NCBI GenBank assembly: GCA_964551445.1
Contig: CAZKCG010000017.1
Location: 1-64,000, forward strand
Source of the DNA: DAOPXV01 sp964551445
GTDB lineage: Bacteria > Muiribacteriota > UBA9980
Direction of reading: 5' to 3'
DNA length: 64,000 bases
The notes under the pieces are model-generated. The model had not been told where the DNA came from, did no database searches, and worked only from the letters and a program-made list of their open reading frames with translations. A program made the translations under genes and the position numbers. Within the stretch, counting starts at the first letter, position 1. Each line of letters begins with the position of its first letter. Shown one piece after another: positions 16,270-25,300 of the stretch.

Positions 16270-17691
16270 ATGATAAACAAAAAAATAAGCAACTTCATTT
16301 CCGTTGTTTATGTTATAATCCTGGTTTACGCCATCTGTCTCTTCGGCGTTCCGATCTTAAATCCCGTCACCGCTAAATCGAACGAGGCATCGTCCGTCGA
16401 AAAACAATTCGAAAATTCCATGCTTGTTTTTCCAGGCGAACTTGTAAGGGTTGAAAAAAACTTCGATAACTCTAACATCTCAAAAATTTCGACGCCGGAA
16501 AACAATACGGTAAGCGGCAGTTTCGCTAACGCCAATATAGTCATAGCGCAGCTTATATCACAAACGCCGCCTGATTCAATCGCAATAACGGCCAATCCGG
16601 CGCCGCCTGAAACCGAGATAGAAACCGAAATGGCCAATGACAACAGCGAGGACTCGATCCAGGAATTAAAACTTTCCTCGCTCATTAACATAGGCCGCGA
16701 CTCAGAGAATATCTTCGGGCGCGAAACCGACAAAGGCCAGCTTTTCAACCCGAACAGCAAACTCTCCTTCAACAGCCTTCAGAAAAACTTTTACGGCGCC
16801 GCATCCGCTATCCGCGAGAACGAGATAGCAAGCTCGAAACTTTATCTTTCCATAGACGAAAAAGACGAAGGCGTGCCGGCTGAAAACCTTAACTACGCCA
16901 TGCTGACCGTAAACGATAACATGTCCGCCGCGGAATCCGACACTGCCATCGATATGGCCGATATCGACCAGAATCAGAACACTCTTCCCACCAACAACAT
17001 CCTTCAGAACATAAGCCTCAAAGACATCAACATAGCTTCGCTTACGGGCGAGTATAACGATACTTCAAAAACCGGCGAAAACCGGGAATTCAACAAGGTC
17101 CATATAGTTACCCAGACCGATACGCTCTTTTCGATCGCTAAATCTTATAATGTTTCAGTATCCGAAATAATGAGCGCGAACCAGCTCCATTCAGTTGAAG
17201 TAAAAACCGGTTTATCCCTTTCGGTGCCGTCCATCGACAAAAAGAAACTCGATATTTCAAAGGTCACGGCCGCCAAAGAATCTTCAATATCCCAAACCGC
17301 TCCGGACAGACGCTTCCTGTGGCCCTCCACAAGCCGGCTCATAACCTCGAAATACGGCACGCGTATCCATCCGGTTTATCACTCCAGAAAATTCCACAAC
17401 GGCATAGACATAGGCGCGTCATACGGCAGCAAGATAAAGGCCGCCGAAAACGGAACGGTCGTTTTCTCGGATTGGAAGTCGGGTTATGGGCGCACGGTCA
17501 TAATAAAACATTCGAGAGACCTCTACACTCTCTATGCCCACTGCTCCGTGCTCACGGCAAAGCGCGGTCAGTCCGTCAAACGCGGCGATACCATAGCTAA
17601 AATAGGTTCTTCGGGAATTTCGACCGGCCCGCATCTTCACTTCTCCGTCCAGAAAAGCGGAAGCTTCATAAACCCGATGATAAAATTGTAA
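16270..17691 (+). CDS. LysM and M23 peptidase domain protein
   Basis: A 473-residue envelope protein. The N-terminus has one hydrophobic segment (residues 10-30) acting as signal or anchor. About 240 residues of low-complexity linker follow. A LysM peptidoglycan-binding domain spans about 277-325 (HIVTQTDTLFSIAKSYNVS), and an M23 (LytM/DD-endopeptidase) domain covers about 345-473. The zinc ligands are visible: H and D in HNGIDIG, and the HLHF motif near the end. It should cut peptidoglycan cross-links or activate amidases; the amidase gene 2 kb downstream is a plausible partner. ATG follows TTGGGGG. Confidence 0.9.
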   Translation: MINKKISNFISVVYVIILVYAICLFGVPILNPVTAKSNEASSVEKQFENSMLVFPGELVRVEKNFDNSNISKISTPENNTVSGSFANANIVIAQLISQTPPDSIAITANPAPPETEIETEMANDNSEDSIQELKLSSLINIGRDSENIFGRETDKGQLFNPNSKLSFNSLQKNFYGAASAIRENEIASSKLYLSIDEKDEGVPAENLNYAMLTVNDNMSAAESDTAIDMADIDQNQNTLPTNNILQNISLKDINIASLTGEYNDTSKTGENREFNKVHIVTQTDTLFSIAKSYNVSVSEIMSANQLHSVEVKTGLSLSVPSIDKKKLDISKVTAAKESSISQTAPDRRFLWPSTSRLITSKYGTRIHPVYHSRKFHNGIDIGASYGSKIKAAENGTVVFSDWKSGYGRTVIIKHSRDLYTLYAHCSVLTAKRGQSVKRGDTIAKIGSSGISTGPHLHFSVQKSGSFINPMIKL

Positions 17692-17723
17692 CGCGCGATA
17701 ATAAAAACCTTTATAAACCACGA

Positions 17724-17756
17724 AGAGGCTCGCTTTTACGGCGCGCCTCTTTTTAT
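17724..17756 (+). terminator. Intrinsic terminator
   Basis: GAGGCTCGC pairs with GCGCGCCTC (nine positions, one mismatch) around TTTTACG, followed by five T residues. It ends the LysM-M23 transcript. Confidence 0.8.
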
Positions 17757-17833
17757 TAATTAAAAACATCTTTTTTCCGATAAAGGTTAATGAATTATAA
17801 TATTTTAGCTGATCATGAGGAATTTAAAATAAA

Positions 17834-19093
17834 ATGCAGAAAAAGATCGCCGTTTCAACGGTTTTATTTATATATATCTGTTTTTGGCTGTTAACCCCGG
17901 CCCCCTGCGGCGCTAATGAAAACAAAACAGCCGGCGGCAACCGGAAAATACAGGAAGACACGCAAAGCGCTTTCCAGACGACGCCGTTCTCACCTTTCGC
18001 TCAGGCCGGACCTTTGCCGGGAAACGAGCCCGGCCCGAATACGCTGACGCTTCAGGCGGCGCCTCCCGTACCGGCTTCCGGCCGGCCCGCGGCAGCCGAT
18101 CCCAGGGGTCCCGAACCAAAAAAAGACAATACTGCCGAGCTTTTAAAGATCAGAGCGGCCAATAATTTCACCGAAGGATACCAGAAATACAAGGCGCGCG
18201 ATTTCGACCGGGCCGCCCTGCTTTTAAAAATGTCCATAGTCGATAATCCCGATAATTTCATGGCATACTATTATCTGGCGAACATTTATCTCGAAAAGAA
18301 AATGTACCGTGAAGCGGAAGACATAATCAACGCCGCTTCGAAATTCAAGATGACGCAGCAGCAAAGCGAAAAGCTCGCGACCGAGGAAGGAATGCCTCAG
18401 GCCGTCGCCGAATCGGAAATATTAAAGTTCAAGACGCTCGCGCAGCGAAATTATAAGGACGCTCTCAAACTTCTGACCGACGGCAAATGGGAGGAAGCTA
18501 TTAAACTACTCGATAACGCAGTGGCGCTCCAGCCTTTCAACGATTCATACATGGTCAAACTCGGCGAGATATATCACGATCTGAACGATGCCAACAAAGC
18601 CGCTGATTTTTTTGAAAAGACCCTTCTTCTGAACCCTTCGAATAAAACCGCTTTAAAAAAGCTGGCCGATATCTATTTCGAGGCCGGAAAGACCGAACAG
18701 GCCAAACAGCTTTATTCCGACCTTTACAATCTTACGGGAAACGCTTCATATCTGGCTAAAATGGATAAATGCCACACGGTGGATAAAAAGAAGATCACCC
18801 TCGACAAATTCACGGTCATAAAACGAAGAGGCAACTCGGTCTTCGTCGACGCCGGATATAAAAGCGGCTTGAAGATCGGCGACGAATTAAAAACCAGAAT
18901 GCTCGCGTACCGCTCCTATAAAAACCCGGAGATCAAAGACATGAGGACATCGAGGGTCTTAGGCTATGAAAAACCTTTAATGGTAGGCGAAATGCTTCTC
19001 ACGCGCATCGAAGACGAATACGCCGAGGCGCTTATAACGGCGGAACAGAACGGCGGCATCAATCTCGGCGACGAGATCAGAATAAAGGAATAA
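17834..19093 (+). CDS. Exported TPR protein with FlgT-like C-terminal domain
   Basis: A 419-residue exported protein. Residues 1-30 are a signal peptide, followed by a Pro/Ala-rich linker to about 100. TPR units span about 110-310 (for example AADFFEKTLLLNPSNKTALKKLADIY). The last 100 residues form a beta-rich domain with GNSVFVDAGYKSGLKIGDEL and GGINLGDEIRI, a pattern like the C-terminal domain of FlgT-type proteins; this likeness is a judgement by eye. A TATAAT at 17796-17801 lies upstream with only a weak -35. GAGGAA precedes the ATG by 12 bases. It heads a likely unit with smpB, the amidase and the GerMN gene. Confidence 0.72.
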   Translation: MQKKIAVSTVLFIYICFWLLTPAPCGANENKTAGGNRKIQEDTQSAFQTTPFSPFAQAGPLPGNEPGPNTLTLQAAPPVPASGRPAAADPRGPEPKKDNTAELLKIRAANNFTEGYQKYKARDFDRAALLLKMSIVDNPDNFMAYYYLANIYLEKKMYREAEDIINAASKFKMTQQQSEKLATEEGMPQAVAESEILKFKTLAQRNYKDALKLLTDGKWEEAIKLLDNAVALQPFNDSYMVKLGEIYHDLNDANKAADFFEKTLLLNPSNKTALKKLADIYFEAGKTEQAKQLYSDLYNLTGNASYLAKMDKCHTVDKKKITLDKFTVIKRRGNSVFVDAGYKSGLKIGDELKTRMLAYRSYKNPEIKDMRTSRVLGYEKPLMVGEMLLTRIEDEYAEALITAEQNGGINLGDEIRIKE

Positions 19094-19127
19094 TTTTTTT
19101 ATATAATTTGAAACGGAAGGAATACAA

Positions 19128-19592
19128 ATGGAACAAACAGGCGAAGGCATAAAAATAGTCACCACCAACAGAAAAGCGTATTTCAATTACGAAGTGCTCG
19201 ACAAATACGAGGCCGGGATAGCGCTTCTGGGGACCGAAATAAAGTCCGTCCGTGAAAATCATCTTAATTTGAACGACAGCTTCTGCCTTGCCAGAAACGG
19301 CGAAGTAATGATGATAAACTCGAATATCGCCGGATATACTTTCGGAAACATATGCAATCATGAGCCGACAAGGCAGAGAAAACTTCTGCTTCACAAATAC
19401 GAGATCAGAAAACTCGCCGCCAAATGCAAAGAAAGAGGATTTTCAATAATCCCTCTGCGCGCTTATTTTAAACGCGGAAAATTAAAGATCGAGATAGGCC
19501 TTTGCAGAGGCAAAAAAGCCGTTGACAAAAAAGAGCACCTGAAAGAACGCGACCTGAAAAGACAGTTCGCAAAAGACATAAAAGGCCATTAA
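19128..19592 (+). CDS. smpB: SsrA (tmRNA)-binding protein SmpB
   Basis: Delivers tmRNA to stalled ribosomes for trans-translation. The 154 residues show all family blocks in order: NRKAYFNYEVLDKYEAGIAL, LLGTEIKSVRENHLNLNDSF, the HEPTRQRKLLLHK tract, and a basic C-terminal tail with GLCRGKKAVDKKE and LKRQFA. Length is normal. The ATG follows ACGGAAGGAAT. tmRNA itself is not in this window. Confidence 0.97.
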   Translation: MEQTGEGIKIVTTNRKAYFNYEVLDKYEAGIALLGTEIKSVRENHLNLNDSFCLARNGEVMMINSNIAGYTFGNICNHEPTRQRKLLLHKYEIRKLAAKCKERGFSIIPLRAYFKRGKLKIEIGLCRGKKAVDKKEHLKERDLKRQFAKDIKGH

Positions 19593-19640
19593 AAAAATCT
19601 CGCAAATTAAATTTAAATATATTTATCCCGGGAGGAAAAA

Positions 19641-21506
19641 ATGAGTTCTCACCGTATCAAACCCGCAAAATTAATTCTATGCCTGCTTCTGTGCCTGCCG
19701 CTTTTTCTTTTAACGGCCTCCGGCGCCCGGTCTCAACAGGCCGAATCGGAAGGATCCGCTAACGGTTCCGTCACTATCGACGGAAAAGATATCGAAGTTG
19801 GCGAGATCGAAGGCGGCAAATACGTCTCGCTCGATAAACTGGCTAAAAAAATGGGGCTTTCGGTCAAATATTTCGCCGATTCAAAAATGTACAAGGTCGT
19901 CGGCCGGGATAAAAAAGAGATCAAATTCGTTTTGAACAAGAGAGCCGTCGTCGTTGACGATAAATATTACAAATCGAAGGACCCCGTAGTTAAGGATGAA
20001 GACGGCGTCCAGATACCGCTTGAAATGATAACATCCATTTTCGAGGTCTCCGGAGGCGAAAAAAAACCGGCGGCTGACAAAAAAAACGAGACCGCTAAAA
20101 AAGAGAACGGCAAGGATAAAGATAAAGCCGCCGAAAATCACGAAGAAATAGTCGTGGAGGAAGAAACCACGGATAACGAAAGCGTCAGCGTGGTCGTCGG
20201 AGAAGGCGAAACCACCCGTGAAACCGATTTAACGAAAGAAATCGGAAAGAATGAAAAGGTCGCAGTCACCGAGGAAGCCGCAATAAAAGCGCCGGCGCCG
20301 GATCTGACGATAGAGAACGTAAAATACAGAAGAGGCAAGGATTCATTCGAACTCGACGTCACTTTTGACAAAGAACCTTCCATGGACAACATAAAATTCG
20401 CCCTCGACCCGGACGGAACTTTCCTTGATATCCGTGTCAACAAAGCCGATTCAAAACTCGGCGAACAGACGATCAAGATATCCGAGAACATAATTAAAAG
20501 CGTCAAGCTCACGATGGCGCAGCAGGATAAATCGAACAAGGTCATTTTGTCGGTCAATTCCGGCGCCAAGGTGAAAGTTTCATCGCGGCAGAGCGGGAAC
20601 ACGGTCACTTTCGTTATGAGTTCTCCTGATTCTGAGCTGGCACCCGTGATATCCGAAGACCCTAAAAATGATACCTCGTCCGTCGCCGTCAAAGCGGTTT
20701 CTCCCGAGGCAGGCGACGCGAAAAACGCGGCCGACGACAAAAAATTGCCGCCGCCCGCCGAAGATCCGAAATCAAAGAACCAGGTCGCGGTAAAGATAAA
20801 AAACCTGGATGAAATAATAGCTCCGGTGCAGGACATGAACTGCATCATAACCATCAACGCGGGCCACGGCGGAGAGGAATTCGGAGTAGTATCCGAAACC
20901 AGGCTCAAGGAAAAGGACGTCGCGCTCGACATAGCGAAGCGGCTTAAAACTATAATAGATAAAACGAAGATGCGCGCGCTTCTGGTAAGATCCGGCGATT
21001 ATTTCATGCCGCTTGAAAGCCGCCTTAAATTCGTGAATACCTACGACACGAAAGTGTATATTTCGATACACATGGGTTCATCTCCCGCGCAGCAGGCTTC
21101 GGGGATCGGAATTTTCTACTACGATATAAACGGCGGAAAATCCGAAACGGTGATACCAGCGGCCGATGTGAAAACCGGAAGCGGGGCGACGGGCACGATC
21201 GACGCGCAGGTGAACGAGATACTCATGTCGATGAGCGCGTCCCAGAAGATAGCCGATTCCAGGGCGCTGGCTGAAAAAATGTCCGAGGCCTTCAAAAAAA
21301 GAAAAAGCATGAAGACCAGAAAGGTCACAGGGGCAAGGATCGCGGAGCTTTCCGACTGCATGATGCCCGCGGTTATAGTGGAAGCTGGATTTTTGACCAG
21401 CCGCGAGGACGAAAAGGCGCTCGGGACGGATGAACACAACGACGAAGTGGCGCTCGCCATCTTCGAGGGAATGCGCGATTTCTTATTGAGTTCGAAAAAG
21501 AAGTAG
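19641..21506 (+). CDS. N-acetylmuramoyl-L-alanine amidase (Amidase_3) with N-terminal wall-binding domains
   Basis: A 621-residue exported zinc amidase that cuts the bond between MurNAc and the peptide stem. Order of parts: a signal peptide to about residue 33; a copper-amine-oxidase-N-like domain (about 38-135); a charged linker; an AMIN-like domain (about 215-330); a second linker; and Amidase_3 (about 395-618). Likely ligands are visible: H in INAGHGGEE, E in RLKEKDV, H in ISIHMGS, and the catalytic E in PAVIVEAGF. The usual DPGHGG is altered to INAGHGG and SIHANA to SIHMGS, but the ligands remain. ATG follows GGGAGGAA. It lies 12 bases before the GerMN gene. Confidence 0.92.
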   Translation: MSSHRIKPAKLILCLLLCLPLFLLTASGARSQQAESEGSANGSVTIDGKDIEVGEIEGGKYVSLDKLAKKMGLSVKYFADSKMYKVVGRDKKEIKFVLNKRAVVVDDKYYKSKDPVVKDEDGVQIPLEMITSIFEVSGGEKKPAADKKNETAKKENGKDKDKAAENHEEIVVEEETTDNESVSVVVGEGETTRETDLTKEIGKNEKVAVTEEAAIKAPAPDLTIENVKYRRGKDSFELDVTFDKEPSMDNIKFALDPDGTFLDIRVNKADSKLGEQTIKISENIIKSVKLTMAQQDKSNKVILSVNSGAKVKVSSRQSGNTVTFVMSSPDSELAPVISEDPKNDTSSVAVKAVSPEAGDAKNAADDKKLPPPAEDPKSKNQVAVKIKNLDEIIAPVQDMNCIITINAGHGGEEFGVVSETRLKEKDVALDIAKRLKTIIDKTKMRALLVRSGDYFMPLESRLKFVNTYDTKVYISIHMGSSPAQQASGIGIFYYDINGGKSETVIPAADVKTGSGATGTIDAQVNEILMSMSASQKIADSRALAEKMSEAFKKRKSMKTRKVTGARIAELSDCMMPAVIVEAGFLTSREDEKALGTDEHNDEVALAIFEGMRDFLLSSKKK

Positions 21507-21518
21507 TGGAGGCGTAAG

Positions 21519-22154
21519 ATGATAGAAAAAAAACAGACTTCCGGCGGAAACTGGCTGTCGGTGATAATGCTTTTGATAATACTCGGGATACTTGTTACGA
21601 TGGGCTATTATATGTTCATGGAACCTGAGGTGCTCGGGTTCTCAGGTATCGACGCGGCGCAGAAAAAGATACTTATGAACGGAAAGAGCGCTGAGCTCAA
21701 ATCGATCGCGCCGGAACAGATGAACACGCGGCTTTATTTCGCGACCGCCGGCATGGAATCTCTTTCAGCCGAGGACAGAGGAATATCAAAATATCCGAAT
21801 ATTCAGGAATACGCGAAAGCCATAATCCGCCAGCTTATAAAAGGGCCGACAAATAAGGATCTTTACCGGACGATACCGGCCGGGACGACGCTTCGGGCCG
21901 TTTACGTGAGCGGAGAAACGCTGATAGTGGATTTTTCGAAGGACATCGTCACACAGCATCCGGGCGGCGTTTCGGCGGAGCTTCTTACGGTTTATTCGAT
22001 AGTCAACAGCCTTGCCGAAGTTCCGGCGGCGAACAACAAATCGATCAAGAACATACAGATCCTGGTCAACGGTTACATCATTAAAAATCTCGCCGGGCAC
22101 GTGAACGTGGAAAAACCTCTCGCGCCTGAGAACAGCCTCGTATCTTCGATATAA
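21519..22154 (+). CDS. Membrane-anchored GerMN domain protein
   Basis: A 211-residue protein with a single N-terminal membrane segment (about 13-33) and a GerMN domain (about 85-200). Marker blocks are LIKGPTNKDLYRTIPAGT, LIVDFSKDI, LTVYSIVNSLAEVP, VQILVNG-like IQILVNGYI and LAGHVN. GerMN domains were first seen in spore germination protein GerM but are widespread in non-spore-formers, often next to wall amidases as here, where they are thought to help envelope remodelling. GGAGG precedes the ATG. A terminator follows at 22208. Confidence 0.88.
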   Translation: MIEKKQTSGGNWLSVIMLLIILGILVTMGYYMFMEPEVLGFSGIDAAQKKILMNGKSAELKSIAPEQMNTRLYFATAGMESLSAEDRGISKYPNIQEYAKAIIRQLIKGPTNKDLYRTIPAGTTLRAVYVSGETLIVDFSKDIVTQHPGGVSAELLTVYSIVNSLAEVPAANNKSIKNIQILVNGYIIKNLAGHVNVEKPLAPENSLVSSI

Positions 22155-22207
22155 CAAAGGCGCGGCGCACCGGGAATCAGGCCCGGGCATAAACCGCCGT
22201 CATTAAT

Positions 22208-22251
22208 AAAAAAACGCGTTGAAATTTAATGATTTTAACGCGTTTTTTCTT
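22208..22251. terminator. Intrinsic terminator after GerMN gene
   Basis: AAAAAACGCGTTGAAAT pairs along its length with ATTTTAACGCGTTTTTT, leaving a 6-base loop. The T run follows directly; the A run on the other side makes it potentially bidirectional. Confidence 0.88.
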
Positions 22252-22280
22252 TTGCAAAATAAATCGAAATATGATAAAAT
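22252..22280 (+). promoter_or_regulatory. Promoter for the giant GlmS-like gene and threonine operon
   Basis: TTGCAA (22252-22257), a 17-bp spacer, and TAAAAT (22275-22280) with an extended TG at 22272-22273. About 30 bases of leader lead to the ATG. Confidence 0.6.
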
Positions 22281-22316
22281 ATAGGGATTTAATTATGATC
22301 ATGGAGCGTAAAAAAC

Positions 22317-25300
22317 ATGAAAAAATTCACTATTTTCTATAAAATGCGCCTGGCGGAAGCCGTAAAACATCTCAGCGCGAACCCGCTTTTCATGGCGGCG
22401 CATTCGGCGCTCAGGGCGGCGCTTTTAGACTCGGCAGCGGCGCTTTTCGGGATAGAGAGCGTCGACATCCATAATTATTACGCGATGGGCGACGGCTTTT
22501 TAGACGCGCCTTCGTATCCGGCCGGATGTTCAGTGGGCGGAGGAATAACAAGGCTTTTCTTCAACCTGAAGGATTATAAAAAATACAGGAACGAGATAAT
22601 CGAGCACAACCTTAAACTTATCTGGTCCGTGTTCGACATTACCGCCGAAGGCTCGGCCGCGGGCTACGATTCACACGGCATAACGCTCGCCGTCATATAT
22701 CTTTCGACCGGAAAGGTAGAGCTTGTGCGCGAAAAAACGTCAGGCGACATAGACGAGCGCGGCCATATCACGATAAGCAATATATTCAAAAAATGCCCGG
22801 AGATAGAACGCGGAGAGGCGCTGGTGCTCGTGACCGGAGCCCAGACGCGCGCGGCCACGCAGGGCGACAATATGTATTCGCGCGCTAACGCCCACCTTCA
22901 TTCGGACAAAATGACGCGAGAGATATTCCATGACGCGATGACGCCGGAAGAGCTCGAAAAATTCAGGAAGGAATATAAGCTCGTCGTGGGATGCGAAGGC
23001 CCTTTCTCGGTGGGCCACAACGGCGACGTGAATTCGAAGATCAAATGGGAAAAATTCTTTCTCGACATCGGGTTCGAGTCCGAAGCCGACTCCGATTCAA
23101 AAGAGATACCTAGAATAATAAGGATAGTTTACGAATGCCTCATGGCCGAGCGTGTACTCGGGGAAGAGTCGCGCTTTTTAGACTGGCTGGTCTCATCGCT
23201 TCATTATAACAAAGTGCTCGGCGACTCGGCGAAGTTCGAAGTGAACGGCGAAAGCAGGATCCTCACTTTCGACGAACAGAAGGAAATGATCCTTGAAACG
23301 GCCCGTAAAATGAAAAAAGCCGGGGCCACCTGCGTCAGCATAGCCTGCGCCGTGGCCGGAAAGCTTATATATCTCGCCGACCCGACCTCGATATTCGTGT
23401 TCGAGACCCTTACGAACATAATAAACGACGAAGGCTCGGTAATTCCCGTTACGACGATACTGCGCGGTCCTAAATCTGGCGGAATGGTCATTTACCAGGA
23501 CGCGGCCGATCCCGGAGTTCCGATAAAATTCGCTTCTTCGCTTTCGAATATGCGCAATCAGATAAAACAATACGAACGCGAAAAACAGGAAGAGATACAC
23601 GTCGACTATATAACGACCGGCGCGAAGATACTCGTTCGCGAAGGCCAGGTCAGCTATTATTCCCTCGCGGACTGGCAGATCGCCGAAATTTATCAGGTGC
23701 CTAAATCGATAGAACCGGTGTTGAAAATGTATGACGTGGCGTCGGGCGCGCTTCTTAATAAAAACAAGGAAACTTCCCCGATAATCGATTACCAGCTTAA
23801 AGGCCTTGAAAAAACAGCCATTTTAAAAGAAGAAGGCTATTTCACCGGGAAAAGCCGCGTCGAAAGAACGGTAATTTATGAAACGATACTCGGCAAGATA
23901 ATCGCGGGCCCAAACTTCATCAGGGGCAAACAGATAAAGAGTTTCACGACCGAGGAATCGGTTTCTTACGCCATCGACAATCAGTACGGAGTTGAAATAT
24001 ATCTCAGCTACGTTACGCTGCTTAGGAACACGAAAAAAATATTCTCGGGCGAGTACGACTCGAACGGAAATATAAAAGGCCGCATAAAGGTCAATCCGGG
24101 AGCTTTTTTCAATACCGCCAATCCAAGACTCACGCGCCAGGGCATCGAAAAAATAATTAAAAAGATAGAAAATATATACGGCTACGCCGAAGGCACTTCG
24201 CGAAACATTCTCGGGCTGTGCTTTTCGCTCGCGAACCTCGAGGGCCTGAACGGCTGTTTCATGAACGTGATGGAATCCAACCTCGCGCGCATCGAACGCC
24301 CGCGGCATGACGAGAACACTCTGATGCTCTTCGTTTCAAATTCGGGAGGCACGAAACCCGTCGTCGCGCTTGCGGAAGAAATAATAGAGAAAGCCGATGA
24401 GACATTCACTAACGGGCCTTACGTGATGTCGGTGACGAACCTTGTGACCTCCGAACTCGCCACGATCTCGAATAAGAACCTCGGCGCCTCGGTCACAAAT
24501 ATGCCCTGGGAAAAGGCCGTAGGATCGACATACGCCGCGTTCACGGCTATGCAGAACGTGCTGGCTCTGATCGTGTATATGCACGAAGTAAAAGGACTTA
24601 TAAAGCCGGAGCGGGCCCAGTATCTTTACAGGGCCCTCGCGAATTTCCCGGAGGTCATTAAAATGACGCTCGCGAGCGCGTCGGTCAAGGAAAAAACACA
24701 GGCGCTCGGAAAATACATCGCCGGAAACGGCATCGATATATCATACGTGGGGGCCTTCAACGGCTACGACGGAACGGAGGGCGCGCTTAAATTCGCCGAA
24801 ATGATGCAGCACCCGCGCGTCAAATTCTTCTCCGGGGCTTACGAACAGCACGGACAGAGGGCGACATATTTAAGATCTTTACGGACATCGCCCGGATCTC
24901 TCGTTATCCTGCACATCCCGAATCTTGAAACCTCCATCGGTTCATGGATGGCTCAGCTCATAAAAGAAGACAAGCCGCGCGTCGGAAAGATAGCGGTCGT
25001 AACCTGCGAGGAAGATTCGATAAGGCTTTTCGAGAACGGCGCCGACTTCGTTATCGCCGCGCCGCGCGGAAGCGCCGAGAACCTTTTCACCGACGCGATG
25101 ACGAAAATGATACTGGACAATCTTTTAACGTTAGCCGCGATACTTGAATCCAACAGGATAGCCGATGAAATAATATCGTGGGGAAACAGGCTTCTGGAAA
25201 TAACTTCAGGACCTAAAAAAACGGCTGAGGCGATACCCGCCATACTCAAGGAACTCAAGATCATATGGAAAAAATATAAAAAGCTCGAGATCGGATCCAT